Source: JASGJS01 sp047601185 (GTDB lineage Bacteria; Pseudomonadota; Gammaproteobacteria; JAURND01). From it: DNA of 64,000 nt. The notes beneath the pieces are model-generated. The model was given only the letters and a program-made list of their open reading frames with translations, had not been told where the DNA came from and did no database searches. The translations under genes and the position numbers were made by a program. Numbering within the stretch: the first letter of the stretch is position 1; each line of letters begins with the position of its first letter. Location: assembly GCA_047601185.1 (NCBI GenBank), contig JASGJS010000001.1, positions 1,612,001-1,676,000 of the forward strand. Reading direction: 5' to 3'. This document shows positions 44,240-53,688 of the stretch, piece after piece.

Positions 44240-44315
44240 AAGCCTGTATTTTTAAATCAAATTAGCCTATTATAGCGTGTTTTGGGTCATTGTCATTGAT
44301 TATTCAGGGGTTGGT

Positions 44316-47105
44316 ATGAGAGAAGAAGAGCAGGCTAAAAGATTTCCCTCTAGGGCAGAAAAATATCATTTGATTCAACTCGAAGAAGATTTAGAGAAAA
44401 TAGCATCATTTCTTTTAGCGATGAATCAAGCGCAAAAGGAAACAGAGATTTCTCCTCAGTATCCTTATAATACCCGAATACATGTTTTTTTCTTTCTCGC
44501 TTTAATGATTGCAGCTTATACCAAAAGCAACCTAGAAAATATGTCTCATGAGAAAATAAAACTATTCGGAGCCATTTCACTTCTACCAGCATTGGCCACG
44601 TTTTATTATTGCCATTTATCATACAAAGAACATCACGAAGCAACCCAACAATATCGAGAGAAAAAACGCCACTATTTATTAACATTCAAAGAGAAAATAT
44701 CCGACACTTTAAAAAGCATGCAATTGCCTCAGGTACGAAATTTTATCATCTTTAACATCAACAACCCTGGCTTAACCAATACCCTAATGGAAAGTCTTTA
44801 CGATATATTAAAATTAGATTCATTCCATAAAAAAAATCTTATCTGGCACGTGAATAATTTGAATAAGCTCATTAAAAAAAACAAAGAGACTCAGACCATT
44901 ACAACCGAAATCATCCAAACCTATTCTCCAAAAATCTCCAAATCTCTAGGGCTCGGCAAAGAAATTTTTCACAAAGAACTATTCAACGTCTGTCAAAAGC
45001 AAGGCATCAATTTTTCAGATTGCCTAAAACAACTCAATCTGTCAGTAGGCCCCTTGTTTATTTTTCTTGATGAAAAGAAAAAACCTGCGATCAAAAGCCC
45101 AAACCTCTCCTCAAACCTATCTTTATCTCCCACCCCAATAAAATCTACGACTCACACACCAAAAGTTCCATTAAAGTTGGATATTATTTCGCCACCTCCA
45201 AAATTCGCCGTAGTGACGAGCAAACCGACCATCAAATATGAACCGATTACCAAGCCCAAAAAAACAGATCCTGACAAAGACCAAAGAGACATTGTTCGAA
45301 AATTATTAAAGGCTGCCAAAGAAAATCATCCAGAAGATTTTTCAACGCATCTTAAAAATGTTGAAGCATTGACAGAATCTGATCATAAATCCATTGCTAA
45401 AAAAATAGCCTTGCATAAAAAATCCACTAAAAAAACCGAACAACAATCTGCAGAAGCCATTGAGAGCGCTCTGTCAGCATTTTTATTTGCTAAAAATAAG
45501 ACGCCTCCTCAGCCAGATCAGAAAAAAACCCCTCAGGTATTAGACCACAAAGGACCGATTTATTCCCAAATTTTAGATATTAGACAAACGGTGAGTCATT
45601 TAGTATTGGAGCATCCTCAGGCCTCAGAATTTAAAGAACCCACTTATTTCTTCTCCGCACAGAATTTTCTCAAAACTGCATTAAGTTTAAAACGGCATCT
45701 CCTCAAACATCTCAGCAAACAAGCAAAAGAAATTCCCATTTACTTTATCGGGGGTTTTTCGCTGTATTTATTTCAGAATGACGAATTCTTTACCAACAAA
45801 TTATTGGAATTAGATGTCGACATGGTCTTGCCGGTTCATTACAGCATTGTTAGAGAGATGGCAAAAAAGCATAAGATTGAATATAGTGAACCCTATAAAG
45901 ATCCACAAGGAAAAGGCTGTATTAAAATACTCTTTGAGGAGACTCTTTTTGACATCACCTGCGATCCTCAGCTCGATCTTAAAAAAGACCCCTTACGTCG
46001 CGATTTAAATATTAATACCATTTATTTTGATGATGCCTTTCATGCACCAAAAGAATTGCTGAATGCTTTGATCGCAGCAGCCTATGATGCATCCACACCC
46101 CCTTTTATTGAATGCTGCCCAGGTCACTTAGAGGGCGTCACACTGACAACGCTATTGCCAGAGTGGTCAGTGCATTCCCAGAAAATTTTACAAGAACATC
46201 CTGACATTAAACCTGAGAAGTTGGCCACAACCTTTAAAGCTTTTATCGATGACCCTATCATTTTATTCAGATTATTAAATTACCTCAACCAAGGCTTGTT
46301 TAAATTTAAACATTTAAATCCAGCCATACAGTTTTGTTTAGAAAAACCTGAAGAGACTTTACAGCTTATCCTGCAAGCCAGAGTTGCTCTGAATAAGAAA
46401 AAGCTTAAGAAAACAGATAGCGTCAAAGAAGCTGCGATCATACTGAAAGATTTTCTCAGTTATCATGCCAAAAAAGCACTCAGAAAACATACTAAAGTTA
46501 AAACTTGTTTCACTGTTGAACCTCAACATTATCCCGCGATTGCAAAATATTTAAATGTTCAAGCAAGCTGCCCAGATTTTGCTTTAACTTTTAAATTGAT
46601 CTTAGAGTTCTATTTAAAAACGGCGCTAGAAACGTCTCGTTATGCGCAAATTGACGCAGCCATGCAGTTATTGTTTCCAGATGACAACAAACCTGAACCT
46701 GTTTATACCTATTTAAGAGAGAAAATCATAGCAGGCCATTTTAGTCCACTGGGAGAGGATAAAAGTGTCCCTGCTAGACTGTTCCCACTCGTCATGGCTA
46801 TCGCTTTAGCAGGAGTCAAAATGCCTTTTCAATCACGTAAAGTTTCCCACACCGTACAAAATGTTCTGAACAATTTTCCTATTTTTGAGGAGATACGCAA
46901 AAAACCTAAAATCTTAATCGATGAGTGGCTGAACACATATTTTAATGAGCTGGCTGCGATCCATTTGTCAAGCTTTACTCTGTCATCCTCTAGCGCTAAA
47001 ATTTCGGATACTTTAACTCAAGGTTTTTTACCCCCTCCCTCCTCTCAGCCCCACATTTCAATTGAAGAGCGTAAAGAAACACGTCAAACTACTCCCCTCC
47101 CTTAA
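44316..47105 (+). CDS. Membrane protein with poly(A)-polymerase/CCA-type nucleotidyltransferase core, 929 aa
   Basis: Unrecognised multidomain protein. Two hydrophobic segments lie at residues 54-70 and 82-101, followed by a charged helical region and a Pro/Lys/Ser-rich linker (about 255-320). The core (about 440-640) has the class II nucleotidyltransferase pattern: FIGGFSLYLF with Gly479-Gly480, LDVDMVLP with Asp500 and Asp502, and LRRDLNINTIYFD (Arg561-Asp563), spaced as in PcnB and CCA-adding enzymes. A following DPIILFRLLNYL segment resembles their neck region. Normal PcnB/Cca have no membrane anchor or such extensions, so this is not a housekeeping copy. I chose the ATG at 44316 (AGGGG upstream) over a GTG at 44277. 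panB follows after 13 bp. Activity, substrate and location are inference. Confidence 0.75.
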   Translation: MREEEQAKRFPSRAEKYHLIQLEEDLEKIASFLLAMNQAQKETEISPQYPYNTRIHVFFFLALMIAAYTKSNLENMSHEKIKLFGAISLLPALATFYYCHLSYKEHHEATQQYREKKRHYLLTFKEKISDTLKSMQLPQVRNFIIFNINNPGLTNTLMESLYDILKLDSFHKKNLIWHVNNLNKLIKKNKETQTITTEIIQTYSPKISKSLGLGKEIFHKELFNVCQKQGINFSDCLKQLNLSVGPLFIFLDEKKKPAIKSPNLSSNLSLSPTPIKSTTHTPKVPLKLDIISPPPKFAVVTSKPTIKYEPITKPKKTDPDKDQRDIVRKLLKAAKENHPEDFSTHLKNVEALTESDHKSIAKKIALHKKSTKKTEQQSAEAIESALSAFLFAKNKTPPQPDQKKTPQVLDHKGPIYSQILDIRQTVSHLVLEHPQASEFKEPTYFFSAQNFLKTALSLKRHLLKHLSKQAKEIPIYFIGGFSLYLFQNDEFFTNKLLELDVDMVLPVHYSIVREMAKKHKIEYSEPYKDPQGKGCIKILFEETLFDITCDPQLDLKKDPLRRDLNINTIYFDDAFHAPKELLNALIAAAYDASTPPFIECCPGHLEGVTLTTLLPEWSVHSQKILQEHPDIKPEKLATTFKAFIDDPIILFRLLNYLNQGLFKFKHLNPAIQFCLEKPEETLQLILQARVALNKKKLKKTDSVKEAAIILKDFLSYHAKKALRKHTKVKTCFTVEPQHYPAIAKYLNVQASCPDFALTFKLILEFYLKTALETSRYAQIDAAMQLLFPDDNKPEPVYTYLREKIIAGHFSPLGEDKSVPARLFPLVMAIALAGVKMPFQSRKVSHTVQNVLNNFPIFEEIRKKPKILIDEWLNTYFNELAAIHLSSFTLSSSSAKISDTLTQGFLPPPSSQPHISIEERKETRQTTPLP

Positions 47106-47118
47106 AACAAGAGAAGAC

Positions 47119-47919
47119 ATGATGGCGACTATCACACTCAATACCCTACAAGCAATGAAACAACGCGGTGAAAAATTCACCTGTTTGACGGTTTATGATG
47201 CTACCTTAGCCCGCATTATGGCGGACTGTGGCGTGGAAGTGCTATTGGTAGGCGATACTTTGGGCACAGTGATTCAAGGTCATAAAACCACCGTCCCCGT
47301 CAAGCTACGCGATATGGTCTATCACACGCGCAACGTGGCCAGAGCGGATACGACTGCGTTGGTAATGGGAGACCTGCCGTTTATGAGCTATTCCAACCTA
47401 ATAGAAGCCACTCGCAGCGCCACCCGAATTATGCAAGCCGGGGCTGCCATCATTAAAATGGAAGGCGGCAGTTGGCTCGCACCTATCGTGGCGGATTTGA
47501 CGGAAAAAGGCATCCCGGTATGCGCACATTTGGGATTAACTCCCCAATCTGTGTACAGCTTTGGGGGGTATAAAATACAAGGACGCGATCCTCAAAAAGC
47601 CCAAGACATGCTACAAGCCGCCCTCCTGCATGAACAAGCCGGCGCGAAGTTGTTGGTGTTGGAGTGTATTCCCTATACTTTAGCCGCGGAGATTACTCAA
47701 GCGGTCAAAATTCCGGTGATTGGGATTGGGGCAGGACCGGCTTGTGATGGCCAAGTCCTGGTCACTTATGATATGTTAGGCTTATATACCGGTAAGCCGC
47801 TGACGTTTGTCAAAAATTTCCTGCAGCATCAGCCAAATGGCGTGCAAGGCGCGATTGCAGAGTTTGTCCGGCAAGTTAAAAAACAGGAATTCCCGACGCT
47901 AGAACACAGTTTTGTATGA
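47119..47919 (+). CDS. panB: 3-methyl-2-oxobutanoate hydroxymethyltransferase
   Basis: First committed step of pantothenate synthesis. It has the TVYDATLARIMADCGVEVLLVGD motif (in two parts), KMEGG and PVIGIGAGPACDGQVLV. I chose the ATG at 47119 (266 residues); an upstream in-frame ATG at 47062 lies inside the preceding gene and adds unrelated residues. It overlaps panC through ATGA. Confidence 0.95.
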   Translation: MMATITLNTLQAMKQRGEKFTCLTVYDATLARIMADCGVEVLLVGDTLGTVIQGHKTTVPVKLRDMVYHTRNVARADTTALVMGDLPFMSYSNLIEATRSATRIMQAGAAIIKMEGGSWLAPIVADLTEKGIPVCAHLGLTPQSVYSFGGYKIQGRDPQKAQDMLQAALLHEQAGAKLLVLECIPYTLAAEITQAVKIPVIGIGAGPACDGQVLVTYDMLGLYTGKPLTFVKNFLQHQPNGVQGAIAEFVRQVKKQEFPTLEHSFV

Positions 47920-48788
47920 AAATCCTTACTAACATCGCTGAGTTGTCCGCTGTAAAACAGTCCTGGCAAGATCAAACCGTTGCTTTGGTCCCTACCATGG
48001 GGAATTTACATCGCGGCCACTTAGCTTTAGCCGAACAAGCCCAGCATTCCGCCCAACGTGTCATTGTCAGCATTTTTGTGAATCCCTTACAATTTGGTCC
48101 ACAAGAAGATTTTGCCCGATATCCCCGCACCTTAGACGCCGATCTTGAACAATTAAAAAATTTAGGGGTTGACGCAGTATTTACACCTACCACGGAAATG
48201 CTTTACCCACCACAGAATGCTGGGATGACACGCATAGATCCAGGGCCGATTGGCGATATCTTATGCGGGCAATTTCGTCCTAACCATTTTACGGGCGTTG
48301 CCACCATTGTGGGGAAATTATTTCACCTGGTTCAACCCGATATCGCTATTTTTGGGCAAAAAGATTACCAACAGGCGGTCATTATTCAACAGATGGTTCA
48401 AGATTTGAATTTTCCGCTTAAAATTTTGATCGCCCCCACGGTGAGAGAAGCCGATGGATTAGCGTTAAGTTCTCGAAATCAATATCTCAATGCTGCGGAA
48501 AGAACCCTCGCCCCTTCGCTCTATGAAACGCTGGTCTGGGTGGCTCAACAAATCAAACCAGGTGACAAAAACATTTTAGCATTATGCCAGCAAGCTCAGC
48601 TGCGATTGGAGCAGCAGCATTTTACCGTGGATTATGTTACTGTACGCATCCAAAAAACGTTAGCAGCGCCTGATGCCTCTACGCCAACTGAAAGTTTAAT
48701 CGTATTAGCAGCGGCTTTTTTAGGTAAAACCCGTTTAATTGATAATGTCCTGGTGGGGAACTATGCTACAAATTTTTCTAAAAGCTAA
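47916..48788 (+). CDS. panC: Pantothenate synthetase
   Basis: ATP-dependent ligation of pantoate and beta-alanine. Nucleotidyltransferase motif PTMGNLHRGHLAL at about residues 26-38, FVNPLQFGPQEDFARYPR, FGQKDYQQ and LALSSRNQYL. 290 residues. It overlaps panB by 4 bp at its start and panD by 26 bp at its end. Confidence 0.96.
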   Translation: MKILTNIAELSAVKQSWQDQTVALVPTMGNLHRGHLALAEQAQHSAQRVIVSIFVNPLQFGPQEDFARYPRTLDADLEQLKNLGVDAVFTPTTEMLYPPQNAGMTRIDPGPIGDILCGQFRPNHFTGVATIVGKLFHLVQPDIAIFGQKDYQQAVIIQQMVQDLNFPLKILIAPTVREADGLALSSRNQYLNAAERTLAPSLYETLVWVAQQIKPGDKNILALCQQAQLRLEQQHFTVDYVTVRIQKTLAAPDASTPTESLIVLAAAFLGKTRLIDNVLVGNYATNFSKS

Positions 48789-49113
48789 ATTACATCATGC
48801 CCGAATTACTGGGGTTGAATTAGAGTATGAAGGATCTTGCGCCATTGACAGTGCGCTGCTAGAACGCATTGGCATCACACCAAACGAACAAATTCATATT
48901 TATAATCTGAATAATGGTGAACGATTTATCACTTATGCCATTCCAGCCCCCGCCGGCTCTGGGATTATTTCTGTCAATGGCGCCGCTGCCCGCAAAGTTA
49001 GCTTACGTGATCGGGTGATTATTTGTAGTTATGCTTGGTTACAGACTGACGAAATTGCTGGGCACCAGCCTAAAGTGGTGCGGTTGAATGAAAGAAATCA
49101 GATCGTTTTATAA
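48763..49113 (+). CDS. panD: Aspartate 1-decarboxylase
   Basis: Pyruvoyl enzyme producing beta-alanine for pantothenate. The self-cleavage site is Gly24-Ser25 in EYEGSCAID; the N-terminus MLQIFLKAKLHHARIT is typical. 116 residues. The ATG at 48763 lies inside panC and has GGGG upstream. It completes the panBCD operon, so CoA precursor supply is local. Confidence 0.95.
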   Translation: MLQIFLKAKLHHARITGVELEYEGSCAIDSALLERIGITPNEQIHIYNLNNGERFITYAIPAPAGSGIISVNGAAARKVSLRDRVIICSYAWLQTDEIAGHQPKVVRLNERNQIVL

Positions 49114-49182
49114 AACAAGAAAGCAAATAGCTCTACGAAGCAAGAAGACTGATTTTATAAACAAGAACGCTGGTGACTCTAT

Positions 49183-50342
49183 GAAGCTTGAAGTGGCGAG
49201 CTGTTTCCTTCTCCCCTTGTGGGAGAAGGTGCCCGAATAGGGCGGATGAGGGGTAAAAAAGCTTTTTTAATCAAAAGATTGTATGGCCCCCTCATCCGCC
49301 TATCGGCATCTTCTCTCACAAAAAAAGGGGAGAAGGCACCACACCGAACTTTTAAGTGTTTCCTCTTAGCTCACCGCCATGGAAGTAAAGTACCTCAAGC
49401 AAAACTTTTGTCATTTAACACTACAAAGTAGTTGCAGTATGAACAAGCCCGCTAGCGACCCTAATGAAGCAAGGAAGCTGACAACTCTGTGAAGCTTGAA
49501 GCGGCGAGCTGTTTCCTTCTCCCCTTGTGGGAGAAGGTGCCCGAATAGGGCGGATGAGGGGTAAAAAAGCTTTTTTAATCAAAAGATTGTATGGCCCCCT
49601 CATCCGCCTATCGGCACCTTCTCCCACAAAAAAAGGGGAGAAGGCACCACACCGAACTTTTAAGTGTTTCCTCTTAGCTCACCGCCATGGAAGTAAAGTA
49701 CCTCAAGCAAAACTTTTGTCATTTAACACTACAAAGTAGTTGCAGTATGAACAAGCCCGCTAGCGACCCTAATGAAGCAAGGAAGCTGACAACTCTGTGA
49801 AGCTTGAAGTGGCGAGCTGTTTCCTTCTCCCCTTGTGGGAGAAGGTGCCCGAATAGGGCGGATGAGGGGTAAAAAAGCTTTTTTAATCAAAAGATTGTAT
49901 GGCCCCCTCATCCGCCTATCGGCACCTTCTCCCACAAAAAAAGGGGAGAAGGCACCACACCGAACTTTTAAGTGTTTCCTCTTAGCTCACCGCCATGGAA
50001 AGTAAAGTACCTCGAGCAAAACTTTTGTCATTTAACACTACAAAGTAGTTGCAGTATGAACAAGCCCGCTAGTGACCTTAATGAAGCAAGGAAGCTGACA
50101 ACTCTGTGAAGCTTGAAGTGGCGAGCTGTTTCCTTCTCCCCTTGTGGGAGAAGGTGCCCGAATAGGGCGGATGAGGGGTAAAAAAGCTTTTTTAATCAAA
50201 AGATTGTATGGCCCCCTCATCCGCCTATCGGCACCTTCTCCCACAAGGGGAGAAGGCACCACACCGAACTTTTAAGTGTTTCCTCTTAGCTCACCGCCAT
50301 GGAAAGTAAAGTATCTCGAGCAAAACTTTTGTCATTTAACAC
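49183..50342. repeat. Tandem array of a ~308-bp unit (about 3.75 copies) built from type-2 repeats
   Basis: The marker GAAGCTTGAAG(T/C)GGCGAG recurs at 49183, 49491, 49799 and 50108 (periods 308, 308, 309). Each unit holds an inverted type-2 repeat, the palindrome AAAAAAGCTTTTTT, a forward type-2 repeat and ~150 bp of unique sequence. The copies are almost identical, with small differences in an A-run before GGGGAGAAGG. The fourth copy lacks its 3' part. Preceding sequence (49122-49182) resembles a decayed unit end. It fills the panD-fadE gap; no convincing gene lies within. Confidence 0.93.
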
Positions 50343-50353
50343 CATAATGTAAG

Positions 50354-52747
50354 CTACGCAAAGTCATCAACCTGAATAATATTCGTTCGGGCTTGGCGTG
50401 CGGATTGAATCCACTGCGCTTCTTCCTCAGTGATGATTTCTTGTTGCACAGCTTTTTCTAACTGCTCTGCAAAATCTTGACTTATGCCTGTCGTTTGCGA
50501 TTGCCACATCGAGAATTTTTTCTCAGCAGGTTCGGCTTGAATGATCTTCTTCAAAGCGTCCTCTAAATCAGTCGGTAAACAAATATTTCGTAACAATCTA
50601 CTGCGTGTTTCTGTGTTATTTTGTAATAGCTGCGAAACCTGGTGATTCAAAGCATCTGAAGGCAATTGCTGTCGACGCCCTTTAAACGGAAAAATCATAT
50701 CGCGCAAGACCGCGCTTAACCAACTAGAACCTAGATTATCCACTAAATGCTCTATGGCGGAGGTTAATTGATAAAATATAAAGTGACAGGCCCATGCTAA
50801 TAAAGGTAAATCCTCAGCAGGTGATCCATCGGCTTCATAACATTTTAATAAGGCCGATGCGCTATATAATAAACTCCAGATATCCGCTAGGCGACCTGAG
50901 AGGTTTTCATGCCGTTTAAAACTCCCGCCGAATTTAAGTAATACCACGTCAGATAACAAAGCAAATACGGCACTAAAACGATTCAGCTGGCGATAATACC
51001 GTTTGGTTTCGCGCGTACCCGGTAGCGAACTGAGCGCACCTTGCGTGATCCCTAACAATATTGTTCGTAAAGTATTGCTGATTAAATAGCCTGCGTGGGC
51101 CCAAATTAACCGGTCGAAAGTCTTTAAGCTGGCTTGACTGTCGGATTGATGAGCCGCCTCCCATTCTGGGAAAATGTAGGGATGACAACGCATCACTCCC
51201 TGCCCAAAAATAATCATATTGCGCGTTAATACATTAGAGCCTTCCACTGTAATCGAGATAGGTGCCTCTAAATAGCTTTGAGCTAAAGTATTGTTTGGAC
51301 CGACGCAAATCCCCTTTCCACCCTGTAAATCCATGGCGTGATTAATAATACGTCGTGCAGATTCTGTGGTCTGATATTTGCTGATGGCGGAAGGAATCGT
51401 AGGCTGTTCGTGCCGATCAATAGCAGCTAACGTAAATCGTTGCAGGGCTTGCATCAGATAAGTTTGTCCTGCAATTGCTGCGACAATTTCACTGACGCCT
51501 TCAAACTGACTGAGTGAAACATGAAATTGTTTGCGAATCCGAGTATAGGCGCTGCTCACCGCGGTCGCAAATTTAGCCCCACCGACACTCATGGCGGGTA
51601 AGGTAATCCCTCGGCCGACCGCCAAACGCTCCATCAGCATTTGCCAGCCTTGACCAATTCTTTTTTCTCCCCCAATGATGTGGTCCAGCGGCACAAAAAC
51701 GCCGGCACCTTGCGTAGGACCATTGGGAAACGCCGAATACAATGGGATATGATGTCTTCCAATGGTAATACCGGGTGTATCCACCGCAATTAACGCGCAA
51801 GTAATACCTAAATCGGTTTGTTGGCCCAGCAAATGATTGGGATCATAAAGCTTAAAAGCCAAACCCAATAATGTCGCCACCGGCGCTAAGGTGATATAAC
51901 GTTTATTCCAATGCAGCTCGATTCCCATCACTTCTTCACCTTGCCATTGCCCACGACAGACTCGTCCATAATCTGTCATTGAACTAGCATCTGAGCCTGC
52001 TTCTGGACTGGTGAGCGCAAAACAGGGAATTTCCTCCCCACGCGCCAAACGCGGTAAGTAGTAATCTTTTTGCGCTTCGGTGCCATACTCTAATAACAAT
52101 TCAGCAGGGCCTAAGGAGTTGGGTACGCCCACAATGGTGGCAGCAGCATTGGAACGACTGGCAATTTTTGTGAGCACCATCGCATGCGCTTTCGCAGAAA
52201 ATTGTTTGCCACCATATTTTTTAGGAATAACTAAACCAAAGAAGCCATTGTCTTTTAAGAATTGCCATGACTCGGGCGACAAACCATGATCTATATGATT
52301 AATTTTCCAATTATCGAGCTGCGCACAAAATGTTTCGACAGGCCCTTGAATAAATGCCAACTCTTCTTCGGTGAGCGCTTGCTCTGTATATTGGGTAAAT
52401 TTTTGCCAATTCGGCATGCCAGTTAATAATTCACCTTCCCAACCGACCGTGCCGGTGGTGAGCGCTGCTTGTTCAGTGGCAGAAAGTTTAGGGCTATTTT
52501 TTTGGTAAGCGGCCAAAATAGGTTTGGTGAGCAGGTGACGACGTAAGGGTAAGATATTTAAAGGGATGAGGATGATGGCAAGACATAGCCATGATAATAA
52601 TTGACCGACTAAGGATATGTCCGTCAAGTTGGTGCAAAACAATGTGAGTAAAAATAGCGTGATGCTATAAACAGACAGCGCAGCACGTTTATAGGCTAAT
52701 ACACTTAAGGCAGCTAAGAAAATAATAATCCATAGAAGTGTAATCAC
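50354..52747 (-). CDS. fadE: Acyl-CoA dehydrogenase FadE
   Basis: First step of fatty acid beta-oxidation, membrane-linked. Two or three hydrophobic segments in the first 70 residues, then the acyl-CoA dehydrogenase fold (about 95-560: ALTSPEAGSDASSM, NKRYITLAPVATLLGLAFK, MDLQGGKGICVGP) and the FadE-specific C-terminal domain. 797 residues, close to E. coli FadE (814). It stands alone, upstream of the 308-bp array. Confidence 0.95.
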   Translation of the reverse strand: MITLLWIIIFLAALSVLAYKRAALSVYSITLFLLTLFCTNLTDISLVGQLLSWLCLAIILIPLNILPLRRHLLTKPILAAYQKNSPKLSATEQAALTTGTVGWEGELLTGMPNWQKFTQYTEQALTEEELAFIQGPVETFCAQLDNWKINHIDHGLSPESWQFLKDNGFFGLVIPKKYGGKQFSAKAHAMVLTKIASRSNAAATIVGVPNSLGPAELLLEYGTEAQKDYYLPRLARGEEIPCFALTSPEAGSDASSMTDYGRVCRGQWQGEEVMGIELHWNKRYITLAPVATLLGLAFKLYDPNHLLGQQTDLGITCALIAVDTPGITIGRHHIPLYSAFPNGPTQGAGVFVPLDHIIGGEKRIGQGWQMLMERLAVGRGITLPAMSVGGAKFATAVSSAYTRIRKQFHVSLSQFEGVSEIVAAIAGQTYLMQALQRFTLAAIDRHEQPTIPSAISKYQTTESARRIINHAMDLQGGKGICVGPNNTLAQSYLEAPISITVEGSNVLTRNMIIFGQGVMRCHPYIFPEWEAAHQSDSQASLKTFDRLIWAHAGYLISNTLRTILLGITQGALSSLPGTRETKRYYRQLNRFSAVFALLSDVVLLKFGGSFKRHENLSGRLADIWSLLYSASALLKCYEADGSPAEDLPLLAWACHFIFYQLTSAIEHLVDNLGSSWLSAVLRDMIFPFKGRRQQLPSDALNHQVSQLLQNNTETRSRLLRNICLPTDLEDALKKIIQAEPAEKKFSMWQSQTTGISQDFAEQLEKAVQQEIITEEEAQWIQSARQARTNIIQVDDFA

Positions 52748-52813
52748 GATGTTACTCCGATTTAAAAATCACTTTCGTCTATTCACAGCTTGAACAATCC
52801 AAAAGGCTGAGAG

Positions 52814-52889
52814 CTTGGGAGCGCGGGCAGCTTGCCCGCTGCTTTTAGCTATTTTATAAAGCAGTGGGCAAGCTGCCCGCGCTCCCAAG
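52814..52889. repeat. REP-type palindrome (76 bp) between fadE and the phosphodiesterase gene
   Basis: CTTGGGAGCGCGGGCAGCTT continues into GCCCGCTGCTTT and is followed by its near-perfect inverted copy, with only ~10 bp between arms. The resulting hairpin is very stable and lies downstream of the glycerophosphodiesterase gene's stop codon? No: it lies upstream of fadE and just past the phosphodiesterase 3' end at 52906, so it can act as that transcript's 3' structure. Confidence 0.88.
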
Positions 52890-52905
52890 TGCGTGCCAAA
52901 TTTTG

Positions 52906-53622
52906 CTATAGTGCTAATACCGTATTACTAAATACTGCATCGACTCCCCATTCATATAAACGTGAGGCGACTGAAGGATCATCGACGGTATAAGCTAAGG
53001 CTTTATACCCTAAATCATGAATGTGCTTGACCTTCTCAGCTGATAAAATTTGGTGTCTCACATGCAATGAAAAAGCGCTCAATTCTTTTAAAACATTCTC
53101 CCAGCCTAAAAACCACCGATTGAGTAAGAGCCCTAATGGAACGGATGGATCGATCTCGCGAACCGCTCGCAAACTGGCTAACGAAAAACTCGAAATTAAT
53201 AAAGCATCTCGCTCAGGCCACTTTTGTTGCAAAATTTCTACCACCTTTTGAGCAGTAGTCACCTCTTTACCAGAAGAAGGTTTTATCTCGACATTAATCT
53301 TTAACCCTAAGGTCTTAGCGGTGTCTAAATACGCCGTCAAATGGGGAATTTTTTCGCCTGCAAAGCTGGCACCAAACCAGCTGCCCGCTTCTAATTTCAC
53401 AATATCAGCATACGTCATCTCATCAACGCGACCTCGACCATTTGTCGTTCGATTGAGCGTTTCATCATGAATCACAATCGGCTCATGATCTTGAGTAAGC
53501 ATCACATCAAATTCTACCCAGCTGAGACCTAATTGTTTAGCTTGATACAAACCTGCTAAGGTGTTTTCAGGGGCGTAAGCAGCAATGCCTCGGTGGCCTA
53601 TGGTTTTTGGTAAAATTAACAT
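52906..53622 (-). CDS. Glycerophosphodiester phosphodiesterase
   Basis: Cleaves glycerophosphodiesters to glycerol 3-phosphate and an alcohol; cytoplasmic UgpQ-like form without signal peptide. It has TIGHRGIAAYAPENTL (His10, Arg11, Glu19), WVEFDVMLTQD, VIHDETLNRTTNG and INVEIKP. I chose the ATG at 53622 (238 residues); an upstream frame to 53667 reads through a REP palindrome and is rejected. No clear Shine-Dalgarno sequence precedes the ATG because the palindrome sits there. Confidence 0.92.
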   Translation of the reverse strand: MLILPKTIGHRGIAAYAPENTLAGLYQAKQLGLSWVEFDVMLTQDHEPIVIHDETLNRTTNGRGRVDEMTYADIVKLEAGSWFGASFAGEKIPHLTAYLDTAKTLGLKINVEIKPSSGKEVTTAQKVVEILQQKWPERDALLISSFSLASLRAVREIDPSVPLGLLLNRWFLGWENVLKELSAFSLHVRHQILSAEKVKHIHDLGYKALAYTVDDPSVASRLYEWGVDAVFSNTVLAL

Positions 53623-53630
53623 TTTATTTT

Positions 53631-53659
53631 GGCGGGCAAGCTGCCCGCGCTCCCAGGCT
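53631..53659. repeat. REP-type palindrome in front of the phosphodiesterase gene
   Basis: GGCGGGCAAGCTGCCCGCGC followed by TCCCAGG, the single-arm form of the REP family, only 8 bp upstream of the start codon. In mRNA its hairpin would occlude or replace the ribosome-binding region. Confidence 0.8.
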
Positions 53660-53688
53660 CCAGCCATAGCGTGAAAGGAGCCACAATA

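Noticed and set aside
47062..47118. Upstream start for panB
   Set aside because: It lies inside the preceding gene in another frame and adds residues not found in PanB proteins.
49219..50262. Repeated 68-74-residue frames on both strands
   Set aside because: They are translations of the type-2 repeats in the 308-bp array, with no independent evidence of coding.
52814..52889. Rho-independent terminator reading of the REP hairpin
   Set aside because: The hairpin is strong but no T-run follows on either side, so I list it only as a repeat.
53623..53667. Upstream start for the glycerophosphodiesterase
   Set aside because: The added residues read through a REP palindrome; homology begins at the chosen ATG.
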